Shown here: one piece after another, positions 30,256-39,034 of the stretch | Layout of the letters: each line of letters opens with the position of its first letter | Numbering within the stretch: position 1 is the first letter of the stretch | Origin: a virus | IMG/VR virus record: IMGVR_UViG_3300009314_000009 | Location: 1-64,000 of that record | Direction: 5' to 3' (one strand) | Length of the DNA: 64,000 bases | Program-made: the position numbers and the translations under genes | The notes under the pieces: generated by a model | What the model saw: only the letters and a program-made list of their open reading frames with translations | Database searches by the model: none | What the model was told of the DNA's origin: nothing

Positions 30256-30450
30256 ATGAATAACAGTTTAACTGGTTCTCTTTTGGCCCAAGGCTACAGA
30301 GATTTATTATTGGGCAAATGTAATCAAATTTTTATGCCCAAAAGGAGTCAAGTTGTAAAAAATAAACAGCTCCAAAATCGTAAAAAAAGTAAATCTAAAA
30401 ATAAAAAAGTAACCTCAGTCACTTATCAAAAAAGATCGGCCTGGTATTAA
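30256..30450 (+). CDS. small very basic protein (64 aa)
   Basis: AAAAGGAGT precedes ATG 30256. A hydrophobic first third followed by a Lys/Arg/Gln/Ser stretch typical of nucleic-acid-binding tails. Function unknown. Confidence 0.55.
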   Translation: MNNSLTGSLLAQGYRDLLLGKCNQIFMPKRSQVVKNKQLQNRKKSKSKNKKVTSVTYQKRSAWY

Positions 30451-30460
30451 GGAGTCAATT

Positions 30461-30700
30461 ATGCCGAAACCATTAAATGAAGCCATATCCGTAAAGGAAG
30501 CCAAAGACATTGCTTTTGAGTACAATTATCCTCAAGTGTTGATTTTTGCTGTAGATCCTGAAACAGGTCGCCAACATTTAACTACTTACGGCAAAGGCGA
30601 AAAAAATGCTGAAAAAGCCAAACAAGCTGGCGAATATTTAAAAGATGCAATGGGTTGGGTTCCCAAAAAAGCTCCCTCAGAAGAGGAAAAGGAGAAATAA
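30461..30700 (+). CDS. conserved small phage protein (79 aa)
   Basis: The pattern EYNYPQVLIFAVDPETGRQH, then T-T-Y-G-K-G and a helix ending G-W, matches from memory a short conserved protein found in many phages and bacteria, without known function. AAGGAG precedes ATG. It ends next to the clamp loader gene. Confidence 0.6.
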   Translation: MPKPLNEAISVKEAKDIAFEYNYPQVLIFAVDPETGRQHLTTYGKGEKNAEKAKQAGEYLKDAMGWVPKKAPSEEEKEK

Positions 30701-31663
30701 ATGGCTGATTCATTCGGTTATCATAAAATGTTTCGCCCCGATGATTGGCGTGAAATAAGAGGAAATCAAGCTGCTGCTGAAAGTTTTCGACAATTGCTTG
30801 ATAAAAAAGACGGCCCCCGGGTATACCTTATAACAGGCCCCAGTGGGTGTGGCAAAACAACAATGGCTCGTATAGCTGCTAATCACCTTGAATGTTCCGG
30901 TATGAATCTGAATGAATACAATGCTGCTAAAGATCGTGGTATTGATTTAGTACGTCATATTGAAGAGGAAGTAAGATTTGCTGTCCAAGGAGTTCGCTGC
31001 TGGTTACTTGACGAAGCTCACCGATTAACTACGCAAGCTCAGGAAGCTTTTTTGAAAACTTTGGAAGATGGTCCCAGCACTGATTATTTCTTCATTTGTA
31101 CGACAAATCCGGAAGTGTTTAAATCAACTTTCTTGCGACGTTGTACAAAGATAATAATAAAACCTTTAGACGATAGGGATGTGGCCGATTTGCTGGAAGA
31201 AATAGTGGATGAAGAAAGGCTTGATGTATCAGATGAAGTTGTTGATAGAATTGTAGATGTTGCCCAAGGGTCCCCGGCTATAGCTTTAAGTGCTTTACAA
31301 ACTATAGCTGATTTGTCTGAAAAATTGGCTTTGGAAAAACTTAAAGATGACAGCAATTTGGCCGTTTTAGACACTCAATCTAAAGAAATGGGAGAGCTAA
31401 TCAAAACAGTATTCTGGGGCAAAACCAGTATAAGTGCTGTTATGAAAATCATAGCCACTATGAAAAAAGGCGATAAGGAAAACCCAGAAAGCATTCGTTT
31501 GGCCTTAGTTAATTGTGCTGGCAATAATCTTTTAGCCGGTGGAAAAAATGTAACTGAACGAAGTTTAGAAGTGTTAGACCATTTATGTGATGGAACATCA
31601 TTTTATAATAAAAGCCAAGCCTGGGCTACACTGGTATATAAATTACATGAAGTATATTCTTAA
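30701..31663 (+). CDS. AAA+ clamp loader subunit (320 aa)
   Basis: Walker A GPSGCGKT at 46-53, Walker B LLDEAH at 103-108, sensor-1 strand F-F-I-C-T-T-N near 130-136 and the S/T-x-L-R-R-C arginine-finger motif near 143-148 identify an RFC-small/DnaX-like loader. It would open the DnaN-like clamp. Only one loader gene is visible, suggesting a homo-oligomer or use of a host subunit. A terminator follows at 31687-31715. Confidence 0.9.
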   Translation: MADSFGYHKMFRPDDWREIRGNQAAAESFRQLLDKKDGPRVYLITGPSGCGKTTMARIAANHLECSGMNLNEYNAAKDRGIDLVRHIEEEVRFAVQGVRCWLLDEAHRLTTQAQEAFLKTLEDGPSTDYFFICTTNPEVFKSTFLRRCTKIIIKPLDDRDVADLLEEIVDEERLDVSDEVVDRIVDVAQGSPAIALSALQTIADLSEKLALEKLKDDSNLAVLDTQSKEMGELIKTVFWGKTSISAVMKIIATMKKGDKENPESIRLALVNCAGNNLLAGGKNVTERSLEVLDHLCDGTSFYNKSQAWATLVYKLHEVYS

Positions 31664-31686
31664 AATATTTTTTAAAAAATATAGCG

Positions 31687-31717
31687 AAAAAGGGGTCACT
31701 TTGTCCCCTTTCTTTTT
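31687..31717 (+). terminator. Rho-independent terminator after clamp loader
   Basis: AAGGGG (31690-31695) pairs with CCCCTT (31705-31710), followed by TCTTTTT, which runs straight into the next promoter. An ATATTTTTTAAAAAATAT palindrome precedes it at 31665-31682. Confidence 0.7.
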
Positions 31718-31728
31718 ATAATAAGTTT
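31712..31728 (+). promoter_or_regulatory. class B promoter
   Basis: CTTTTTATAATAAGTTT, 18 nt upstream of the 246-aa gene, shares its T-run with the preceding terminator. Confidence 0.55.
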
Positions 31729-31745
31729 AGAGCAAAAGGATTAAA

Positions 31746-32486
31746 ATGTCAGATCAACAAGTAACAGTAAGCACAGTCAGATATTTGAGTCAAGATCGCG
31801 TAATTGACCGTGGTAATCTTCATAAAATGGAAGAAGAACACCACAGTAAAAACGGGTATTGGGTTGAACTGAATACCCAGGCAAAAGAAGAAGTCCACTG
31901 GCTCAAAAATAAACTGAAAAAGAAAAGATCTGAAAAAAGATTAGAGATTATAAGAGAATGCAAACCCTCATTGGATCCAAAAGAATTGCCGGAAACCCTT
32001 AAAAGTTATTTAGATGTTAAAGCCCATCACAGAAACATTTCAAGTAAACTTGAAGCAAAAAAAGCTGAAGCCCGTTTGAACGCAATGTCATATCCTATGA
32101 AAACAGCTACTGGCAAAGCAAAAGATCCTACATCTGCTGAAATTGATGCACGTATTAAATCTGATGGTGATGTTATTACTTTAACTGAACAATTTAATGA
32201 AGCTTCAACTGAATTGGAAATTTTAGAGGCCAAAGGCTATCAAAATGTTAAAAATAAAGAACCTACTGTTGATGACATTAATGCGATGATTGATAATGAT
32301 GAGGCAATATCTAAATTAACTGAGGAATTATTAGAAGCTGAAGCAGCTCAAATAAAATACCAGGCTGCCGTGGATGAAATGCGCGGTGTTAAACAATCAA
32401 TAAGTAATTTAATCACCCTATGGTGTAATCATTATTGGGATGACCCTAAAGCTGTAGTACAACAACGTAAATTGGAACAGGAGTAA
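31746..32486 (+). CDS. coiled-coil hypothetical protein (246 aa)
   Basis: Long helical segments rich in K, E, A and Q with two repeated E-I-D-A-R-I-K/D-D-I-N-A-M-I-D type units around residues 135 and 178. AAAAGGA precedes ATG 31746. It is cotranscribed with the ssDNA-binding protein, so it may be a replication mediator; no motif proves it. Confidence 0.6.
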   Translation: MSDQQVTVSTVRYLSQDRVIDRGNLHKMEEEHHSKNGYWVELNTQAKEEVHWLKNKLKKKRSEKRLEIIRECKPSLDPKELPETLKSYLDVKAHHRNISSKLEAKKAEARLNAMSYPMKTATGKAKDPTSAEIDARIKSDGDVITLTEQFNEASTELEILEAKGYQNVKNKEPTVDDINAMIDNDEAISKLTEELLEAEAAQIKYQAAVDEMRGVKQSISNLITLWCNHYWDDPKAVVQQRKLEQE

Positions 32487-32489
32487 AAA

Positions 32490-33632
32490 ATGGCTCGTAA
32501 GTTAAGTGAAAAAAGAAGAAAAAGAAGTGAAGAAGCAGCCGGTGCTACCAGTATGGGAGGAAGTACTGGCGGTTATTATGCTTTGAATGGGATATCACAC
32601 CCCCGATTTGAAATACAACAAGGGGAAAATATTGTTGATGTTATCCCTTACGTTATCAAAAACAAAAATCACCCGCATATACTTCGGGATGATAATGACC
32701 TTGGTGAAATTGAAGCTAATTTGGATATAAATGTACACCCTAGAATTGGGGAAGATAAAGTGTATTTTGTTTGTCCAGAAAAAGCTGGATTGCGTCCTAA
32801 ATGTTTTCTATGTGAAACTATGTGGGAACATTGGCGTGAAGCTGGTGGAAAATCTTCCAGTGATACTCATCCCCGTTATAAAGCATTTCAGGCTTTAAAA
32901 GATAGCCGCAGATGGTTCCTTTTTGTTCGTCCACGAACAGGACCCCAAAAAGGTATGATTTGTTTTTGGGATGCTCCTTATTCAGGCAAAAAAGCTGCTT
33001 GGGGTGAACAAGTTGATAATAAAATCAAATTTAAAAAGAAAAAAGGAATAACAATTGATTATGTATCTACTGATATGGATGGTTGTTCTATTTCTTTCGA
33101 TGCTTCAAAAGGTGAAAATGACAATTGGTTTGAGTACCAAGAGTTTGAATTTGTGGACAGAGAAACACCTGTCACAGATGATGATGTTGATTCTCTTCCT
33201 GATTTATCTGAATTCATGGTAATTTGTAGCAATGAGGAAATGAAAGCTTATTACCTTGATGGCAAATTGCCGGATGCTTATAAAAATAAAAAAGGTACAT
33301 CTGCTGAAGAAACCACTGCGGAAACGTCTGAAGAAACCACTGCGGAAACGTCTGAAGATTCAACTGAATCAGCTGGAGCTCCCCCCGCATTAAGAGCTCC
33401 ACGGGAGGACAAACCAGACCCGGAGCCAGAAACACAGACTGCATCTGTACCGGAATCTGCACCTGCGGAAGAACCTGCGAAGGACAAACCAGAAGATGTA
33501 CCCGTAACTTCTTCTGATTCAGGAGAGTGTCCTGAAGGCCGTGAATTTGGTCCCGGGTATCGCGGTTGTACAAACAAAAAAACCTGTCCTAATGTAGATG
33601 CTTGTTACAAAGCAAAAAGAGCAGCAAAATAA
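32490..33632 (+). CDS. zinc-containing ssDNA-binding protein-like (380 aa)
   Basis: A basic N-terminus (residues 1-15), then an OB-fold-like body with a zinc-site candidate C-P-E-x7-K-C-F-L-C. Many aromatic residues follow, then an acidic low-complexity tail (EETTAETSE repeated, a 24-bp DNA duplication). This is the architecture of T4 gp32-type SSBs. Unusually, the acidic tail ends in a basic Cys cluster (C-x5-C-x5-C-Y-K) that is also present in the protein at 61939-62601. Neighbouring RecA, RuvC and clamp loader fit. Confidence 0.65.
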   Translation: MARKLSEKRRKRSEEAAGATSMGGSTGGYYALNGISHPRFEIQQGENIVDVIPYVIKNKNHPHILRDDNDLGEIEANLDINVHPRIGEDKVYFVCPEKAGLRPKCFLCETMWEHWREAGGKSSSDTHPRYKAFQALKDSRRWFLFVRPRTGPQKGMICFWDAPYSGKKAAWGEQVDNKIKFKKKKGITIDYVSTDMDGCSISFDASKGENDNWFEYQEFEFVDRETPVTDDDVDSLPDLSEFMVICSNEEMKAYYLDGKLPDAYKNKKGTSAEETTAETSEETTAETSEDSTESAGAPPALRAPREDKPDPEPETQTASVPESAPAEEPAKDKPEDVPVTSSDSGECPEGREFGPGYRGCTNKKTCPNVDACYKAKRAAK

Positions 33633-33644
33633 AATAGGTTCTTT

Positions 33645-34061
33645 ATGTATCAATCTAATGAAATCAAAACCAGTGACTTCCATCAAATGATGGAGGCTGC
33701 TGGTATTGGTTGTTATGAATCTACTATAAGGCATTTTCTACAACAATATCCAGAATTGGGCAAGATAGAAAATAAGGGTGGACCAGGAAGTCGTAAATAC
33801 ATTTATCACAAAGATAAAGCAGAAGAATTTATCAAATTTCGAAATAACACTCATGAAAAATGGTATAGTTTAATTAATCTTTGCAGAGAAACCAATTCAA
33901 CCAAATTACCTTATGAAAAATGGAGAAGGAAATTTCAATACAATCTTGTGTATAAATTGGGTATTGTGCCTGTTAAAATTTATGGTTTTGCTTACGTACC
34001 ACGGGAAAAAGTTAAATGGATTAAACAAAAATTAAATCCTATCAGGAGTAACATCAAATGA
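33645..34061 (+). CDS. hypothetical basic protein (138 aa)
   Basis: Two helical parts; residues ~7-55 resemble a winged-helix-like DNA-binding layout (TSDFHQMMEAAG, then RHFLQQYPELGK and a GSRKYIY wing). Basic overall. Overlaps the RecA-like gene start by 4 nt. Function not recognised; may act with RecA. Confidence 0.55.
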   Translation: MYQSNEIKTSDFHQMMEAAGIGCYESTIRHFLQQYPELGKIENKGGPGSRKYIYHKDKAEEFIKFRNNTHEKWYSLINLCRETNSTKLPYEKWRRKFQYNLVYKLGIVPVKIYGFAYVPREKVKWIKQKLNPIRSNIK

Positions 34062-35218
34062 CAAAGAAAAATGAAAAGAAAGCTCAATTGGATGACATTG
34101 ATGAAGTGTATGAAGATGACACCTTTCTACACTTGTACAAAGTTCATGACCCGTGGGGCCGTATGCGTACTGGATGTTTGCTTCATGATCTACAAGCTGG
34201 GGGCAGCAAAGGTATTTTAGGGTATCCTTTAGGTTGGATGGTTAATTTTGTTGGGGGCAGTTCTTCTGGGAAAACTTTAGCAGCCCATGAATTAACCGGT
34301 TATGAATATAATCAAGATAAAAAAATGAAACCTTGTTACATACCTACAGAATATGGAGACAGTTTTGATACTGAAAAAATGTATGGTTTTGATGCCACTA
34401 TAGATCCTGAAGACATTCCAAAAACTGTTCAGGAAGCTGACGCATTTATGACACAACATGTACACTCTTTGGCTGATCCTAATAAAAAAGAAAATGTATC
34501 AAAAAATGTGATCATTCTCGATTCTTTAGATGGTTTGCGTTCTAATCAAACCATTGATATGCAAGATGAAAGAGTGGATCAATACAGAAAAGGAAAAGAA
34601 GTAAAAGACAAAGGAAGTTATCAAGCACAAAAAGCTTGTTTTTTATCACAACATTTTTTCCCTAATCAAGCTTGTAATTTACGACACAAAAAAGCTTCTT
34701 TGATTATTATTTCCCAAGTCAGAGATAATATGAGTGTTACGTCTTTTGAAACAGAAAAACGTAATGGTGGCAGAGCCATGGATTTTTATTGCCATACTGT
34801 ACAATGGTTTTACCAAGTACAAAAACTTTACGCAACAGGGAAAGCTGAAAAAGAAGGCAGAGCAGCCGGGGCTATAATGAGGGTAAAAAACAAAAAATCA
34901 AAAACTCCAAGGCCTGGCAGAATCATTAACATACTTCTATATTTTAATTTTGGAGTAGATGATGTTGGAACCAGTTTGTTATTTCTTTATGATCTTCTTA
35001 CTGAAAAAGGTAGAATGACTTGTAAAAATTATGATATAGAATGGGATGGGGAAGAAACAACATTTCTTGATTTGCGTGATCGCATTTATGGAGAATGTCA
35101 AAATGGTAATTATGCAAACCGGAAAAAACTTGATCAATTAGTTATTGAGAAATGGGAAGATGCTGAGCAAAACAGTATTAAGTTTACTCCCGGTGGTGGC
35201 TCTTTTTCAAAATATTGA
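34058..35218 (+). CDS. RecA/UvsX-like recombinase (386 aa)
   Basis: Walker A GGSSSGKT at ~66-73, Walker B VIILDSLD at 151-158, and the L2-proximal region with SLIIISQVRDN (sensor Gln) identify a RecA-fold strand-exchange protein. The spacing and R-N-G-G-R-A-M-D-F segment recall UvsX. It would drive recombination-dependent replication and repair with the SSB, RuvC and SbcCD proteins of this operon. Confidence 0.85.
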   Translation: MTKKNEKKAQLDDIDEVYEDDTFLHLYKVHDPWGRMRTGCLLHDLQAGGSKGILGYPLGWMVNFVGGSSSGKTLAAHELTGYEYNQDKKMKPCYIPTEYGDSFDTEKMYGFDATIDPEDIPKTVQEADAFMTQHVHSLADPNKKENVSKNVIILDSLDGLRSNQTIDMQDERVDQYRKGKEVKDKGSYQAQKACFLSQHFFPNQACNLRHKKASLIIISQVRDNMSVTSFETEKRNGGRAMDFYCHTVQWFYQVQKLYATGKAEKEGRAAGAIMRVKNKKSKTPRPGRIINILLYFNFGVDDVGTSLLFLYDLLTEKGRMTCKNYDIEWDGEETTFLDLRDRIYGECQNGNYANRKKLDQLVIEKWEDAEQNSIKFTPGGGSFSKY

Positions 35219-35224
35219 GGATGT

Positions 35225-35708
35225 TATGCGTATTTTAGGTGTTGATTATGGTACTAATGGAGCTTTTGCTTTAATAGATACTGAAACTGAGGAACATGAA
35301 ATTTGGGATATGCCGTTGGAAGATGGTGAAATTGATGTTGTAAAAGTTGGTGAAATCCTTGATAAAAGAGATTGGTGCCTTGATGTTATTTGGATTGAAC
35401 ATGTAATTGCCAATGGGCCCAACGCTGGTAAAAAAGGTTTACTTAAACAAGGTAAAAATATTGGCAAAGCTGAAGCCATGTTAATTTTATTTTCCAATAA
35501 GTATAATTGGCCTATGAAAGATGTAAGTGGTCAACGTTGGACAAGATTCCAAGGGCTCTGGGGCAAAGATAAAAAGAATCACGTGCTAAAAGCAATTGAA
35601 AAATATCCTATGTTAAAATCATTGATGTACGGGCCTAAAGGAGGTCCAAAAGATGGGAGAGCTGACGCACTTTTAATAGCTGATTACGGGAGATATAACA
35701 ATGAGTAA
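35225..35708 (+). CDS. RuvC-like Holliday junction resolvase (160 aa)
   Basis: Start at ATG 35225 (GAGGATGTT upstream) instead of the longer frame. It has the RNase H-fold acidic residues Asp7 (GVDYGTNGA), Glu58 (WIEHV) and a C-terminal D-G-R-A-D-A helix near 143-147, the order of RuvC and related phage resolvases. It should resolve branched DNA before packaging. Confidence 0.85.
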
Positions 35709-35886
35709 TCCAACTGAATACGATAAATGTCTAAGATGTGGGAGACCTCTTAAAACAAAGGAAAGTCGCGTACACGGTTATGGCGCTGTTTGTCTGAAAA
35801 AAAGACAAGAACTTGAAATTACCCCAGGCACTCAATTGAATAATACTTTTGAGGACGGATCTGAAAAGGAGGTTCCCAATGAATAA
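35701..35886 (+). CDS. small zinc-finger protein, DUF6011-like (61 aa)
   Basis: C-L-R-C-G-R-P-L, then S-R-V-H-G-Y-G-A-V-C: a treble-clef-like small zinc finger seen widely in phage and actinobacterial proteins. Overlaps the resolvase stop by 8 nt. Probable nucleic-acid binder. Confidence 0.65.
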   Translation: MSNPTEYDKCLRCGRPLKTKESRVHGYGAVCLKKRQELEITPGTQLNNTFEDGSEKEVPNE

Positions 35887-35989
35887 AGGTGAATTTAAGA
35901 TTCTTTTATTTTCTTTAATTGGTGATGATTTCAATTATAAAAACGTCACCAAAGCATTTGGTACTCACTATAGAAAAAGGTTCTCATAA
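35879..35989 (+). CDS. small ORF (36 aa)
   Basis: ATG 35879 with AAGGAGG upstream; its TAA overlaps the next ATG (TAATG). Mixed sequence ending in basic residues, no family. Kept for its ribosome binding site and tight coupling on both sides. Confidence 0.5.
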   Translation: MNKGEFKILLFSLIGDDFNYKNVTKAFGTHYRKRFS

Positions 35990-37239
35990 TGAATAACACC
36001 GGCCCTATTTTATCAGCGCGGGGTATAAACCTAAAATCTTGGGAAGATATTGAACTCAATTTCCATCCTGGGATTAATATGTTGACAGGCCACAGTCGTG
36101 CAGGTAAAACCAATTTCTGTAGAGGTATGCGTGTAATAAATGAAAATCGACCTGAAGGCACTAATTACATAAGTTTTTGGGCTGTAGAAAAAACTAAATC
36201 AGGAACTGATAAAATAGTTGATAGGTTTTCTTTTAAAACCGTTTTGACTGAAGGATCAATAGAACGTTCCCGGGGACCTAAAGGAGCCAAAGACAATTTA
36301 TTTATAGTTAATGATGTACCTTTAAAAGCTGTGGGAAAAGGTGTTCCTGAAGAGGTTACACAACTACTTAATATGAATGAAGTCAATTTTGGAACTCAAC
36401 ATGGTGAACCTTTTTTATTGAGACCAGATGGCAAAGGTGGAGCTGAAGCAGCCAGATTTTTAAATAAATTAGTTGATTTTTCAGCAGCCGATGAAGCTTT
36501 ACAAAGAGTTGATTTGTTATCAAAACAATCTAAAAAAGAAAGGGACCGATTCAAAGCAAACACAAAAGATCTTGAAGAAAAAATGGAAAAATTCAAAGAT
36601 TTAGAACTTTTACAGGAGCTGGTGGAAGATGCAACAGATTTGGAACAAGACATTGATGATATTGGTGCTGAGTTGGTGGGTATTTGTAAGTTACGTGATT
36701 CGTTTCATAAACTTATGGAAGATTTTCTTTATTACCCCAATACAGATTATTTGGAAGAACTTTTGGATGAAGGTGAGAGAATTGGACCGCAAATTGAAAA
36801 TCTTGGAAAAGAAATCAGGGATTTATCAAAAGCACAAGAAACTGTAAAACGCTGTAGCCGTTTTCTTGCAAACACTAAAGACATTGAGAAAGCTCAGGAG
36901 CTCTTAAGAACAGTTGAAAGTTTGAACAGAGGGATCGAAGCTTTGGGAAGTGAGATCAACACTTTAGAGGGGCTTAAAATCAAATTTAATAAATGTTCTG
37001 AAAAATTAAATAATTTTCCAGATTTAGAAGAAGTTGAAGAGCTCTTGGATGATGTAGAAGAAATCACAGATGAAATAAAAGAGTTAGAAAGTGGAATTGA
37101 AAATCTTGAACAAAGTCAAACTAAATTGGAAGATTTAGCAGAAAAATTACTTTTTTTAGATCGTGATTTGGAAATAGCTGAAGAGGAACTTGGCACTATT
37201 TGTCCTCATTGTAACGGCACTGGGAGGATATCAAAATGA
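35989..37239 (+). CDS. SbcC/Rad50-like ATPase, N-terminal half (416 aa)
   Basis: P-loop GHSRAGKT at 34-41 within the typical INMLTG strand, then a Q-loop region, a long coiled coil (~165-400) and a terminal C-P-H-C at 405-408, the zinc-hook signature of SbcC/Rad50. The protein stops right at the hook. The returning coiled coil, ABC signature and Walker B are on the separate gene at 39309-39941. SbcD follows directly, overlapping by 4 nt. Expected role: DNA-end processing. Confidence 0.82.
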   Translation: MNNTGPILSARGINLKSWEDIELNFHPGINMLTGHSRAGKTNFCRGMRVINENRPEGTNYISFWAVEKTKSGTDKIVDRFSFKTVLTEGSIERSRGPKGAKDNLFIVNDVPLKAVGKGVPEEVTQLLNMNEVNFGTQHGEPFLLRPDGKGGAEAARFLNKLVDFSAADEALQRVDLLSKQSKKERDRFKANTKDLEEKMEKFKDLELLQELVEDATDLEQDIDDIGAELVGICKLRDSFHKLMEDFLYYPNTDYLEELLDEGERIGPQIENLGKEIRDLSKAQETVKRCSRFLANTKDIEKAQELLRTVESLNRGIEALGSEINTLEGLKIKFNKCSEKLNNFPDLEEVEELLDDVEEITDEIKELESGIENLEQSQTKLEDLAEKLLFLDRDLEIAEEELGTICPHCNGTGRISK

Positions 37240-38123
37240 AAATACTTAACGTTTCAGATATACATTTAGGTTGGTCTAAACCCAGATGCCGACAAGATCC
37301 TGATTGGGTAGAATCTCAACAAAACATAGTTGATTTTGTAGTTAAAACGGCTATTGAAGAAAAAGTTGATTACATTATAGACAACGGTGACACTTTTGAT
37401 GTGCCAGTGCAACCTCTTGCCGTGATCAATATAATACCAAATGCTTTGGAAAGATACAAATCAGATATAAATTGGATTTGTATGCCAGGCAACCACTCTT
37501 TACAGTATCACCAACCTAAAAATATGCCTAAATCAGCACTTTCTACTTTGGGTCATTGTAAAAAAGTAACAATGCTCAAATGTAATGAAGAATTTGAAGC
37601 TGAATTTATGGACATACCTATAGTTCACCGCCTTATTTTTCCTAATTTGGAATCGGTGCCCTTTTATGTTAAAGATAAAGGTGAAGGGTGTTATGAGTAT
37701 GCTGAATTGTTATTAGATCGGTACCCTTGCCATGATTTAATATTGACCGGAGATTATCACCACAGCTTCCATTTTGAAAAAGATGGGAGACACGTTGTAA
37801 ATCCCGGTTGTGCTAATATTCAAGATGCTAAAATGATTGAATACCACCCCAAATTAGCTATAATTGATTATAATCCTGGGAAAAAGGTGGGAGTTGATTG
37901 GATAGCTATTCCTGACAATATTGAATTAACTAGTAATGAGCATATATTAAAAGTTGCTAAAAGTGAAGCTAATATTGATGGTTTTTTAGAAAAATTGGAA
38001 GAGGCTAAAGAATTTACACTTGATTTTTGGGTAGATGTAGAAAATTATATGGAAGAAAATAACATACTACAAGATGAAAAAGATTTTGTTTTAAATGAAG
38101 TAAAACCACAAAAAGAAACATAG
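37236..38123 (+). CDS. SbcD/Mre11-like nuclease (295 aa)
   Basis: Calcineurin-like phosphoesterase motifs in order: D-x-H (8, 10), N-G-D-x2-D (50-55), G-N-H (85-87), and G-D-Y-H-H near 188 replacing the usual G-H-x-H. It forms the nuclease partner of the split SbcC. An ATGA overlap couples it to SbcC-N. The short C-terminal region probably binds SbcC. Confidence 0.88.
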   Translation: MKILNVSDIHLGWSKPRCRQDPDWVESQQNIVDFVVKTAIEEKVDYIIDNGDTFDVPVQPLAVINIIPNALERYKSDINWICMPGNHSLQYHQPKNMPKSALSTLGHCKKVTMLKCNEEFEAEFMDIPIVHRLIFPNLESVPFYVKDKGEGCYEYAELLLDRYPCHDLILTGDYHHSFHFEKDGRHVVNPGCANIQDAKMIEYHPKLAIIDYNPGKKVGVDWIAIPDNIELTSNEHILKVAKSEANIDGFLEKLEEAKEFTLDFWVDVENYMEENNILQDEKDFVLNEVKPQKET

Positions 38124-38131
38124 AGGTACTT

Positions 38132-38386
38132 ATGTCTGATCAAAATGAAATTACTATCCGAAGAAAAAAAGTGGATAGCATAAAAGAGGAAAAAATCAAA
38201 ACACAGGCTGAATTTGACCAGGTAGTGGAAAGCCTCAAAGAAAATCATAATATTTCTCCTGAATGTATTGAAGAAGAGGTTGAAAAAATTATACCTGAGA
38301 AAAAAGCTCAAAAAGAAAAACTGAGCAAACAACGCGATGAAATCCTTGATGATGTTGATGAAATTCTCAGAAAGGCAGAAGCATAA
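38132..38386 (+). CDS. coiled-coil protein (84 aa)
   Basis: Nearly all helical, K/E-rich with heptad spacing and one Cys. It lies between SbcD and the distant SbcC half, so it may extend or bridge the SbcC coiled coil; this is inference from position only. Confidence 0.55.
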   Translation: MSDQNEITIRRKKVDSIKEEKIKTQAEFDQVVESLKENHNISPECIEEEVEKIIPEKKAQKEKLSKQRDEILDDVDEILRKAEA

Positions 38387-38994
38387 TGAAAAAATTCAGT
38401 GAAGAACAAAAAAAGGATCTGAAAAAGATAAAAACGGAATTGTATTCATTATTCCCTGAAAAAGACAAAAAGAATTTTATTAAACATCTTAATAATGAAG
38501 ATTTGCTTCATTACTTGGAAAAACATGTAATACCTGTTTTATTTGGATCTTTTGAAAACACAAGAGCCTCTATTGTCAATCTGTTAATTTTGGTAGCTAA
38601 TCTGCTTCAAAGGGATAAATATCTTGCTTATATCCAAGCCATGGATGATATACCTGCTTTTATTGATAGTTATCAGCCTTCATTTATACCAGATTGCCCT
38701 TGTCATAGAATCAAAGAAATGAAAGGCAAAGTTGAGGTAAAAGCATGTTTTTATAATGGAGGAAAACCCGGGAGCTGTAACAAGGCTGCTTGTCCAATGC
38801 CCAATGATGAAAGGCCAGAACCTTTACAAAAAATTGATTGTCCTGTTTGTGAGGGTGATCTCAAAAAAACATGTAGTATTTGTTTTAATCTGGGTACTGT
38901 AGAAAAAGGCAAAATATGCCCCACGTGTGAAGGTAATCCTATTGAATGTGAAACTTGCGGGAATAGCCGCATAAACCCAGAATGGCAGGAATAA
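38386..38994 (+). CDS. zinc-ribbon protein, DnaJ-like Cys repeats (202 aa)
   Basis: Helical N-terminal ~110 residues, then C-x-C, C-x9-C and C-x4-C groups and four C-x2-C motifs (CPVC, CSIC, CPTC, CETC) as in DnaJ zinc fingers. There is no J domain. Possibly a redox- or zinc-dependent scaffold in the SbcCD operon. Confidence 0.6.
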   Translation: MKKFSEEQKKDLKKIKTELYSLFPEKDKKNFIKHLNNEDLLHYLEKHVIPVLFGSFENTRASIVNLLILVANLLQRDKYLAYIQAMDDIPAFIDSYQPSFIPDCPCHRIKEMKGKVEVKACFYNGGKPGSCNKAACPMPNDERPEPLQKIDCPVCEGDLKKTCSICFNLGTVEKGKICPTCEGNPIECETCGNSRINPEWQE

Positions 38995-39002
38995 AGTAAT
39001 TA

Positions 39003-39021
39003 ATTACCTTTTAAAGGTAAT
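39003..39021. promoter_or_regulatory. perfect palindrome TTACCTTTTAAAGGTAA
   Basis: Lies in the 40-bp gap before the KTSC gene. Half-site TTACCTTTT matches the repeats at 10580-10700 and 17531-17599, suggesting one DNA-binding protein acts at all three. Confidence 0.5.
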
Positions 39022-39034
39022 AAAAGGAACTATC

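Noticed and set aside
33214-33577. Two long minus-strand frames opposite the SSB tail
   Set aside because: They are shadows caused by the repetitive acidic low-complexity coding strand and have no start signals.
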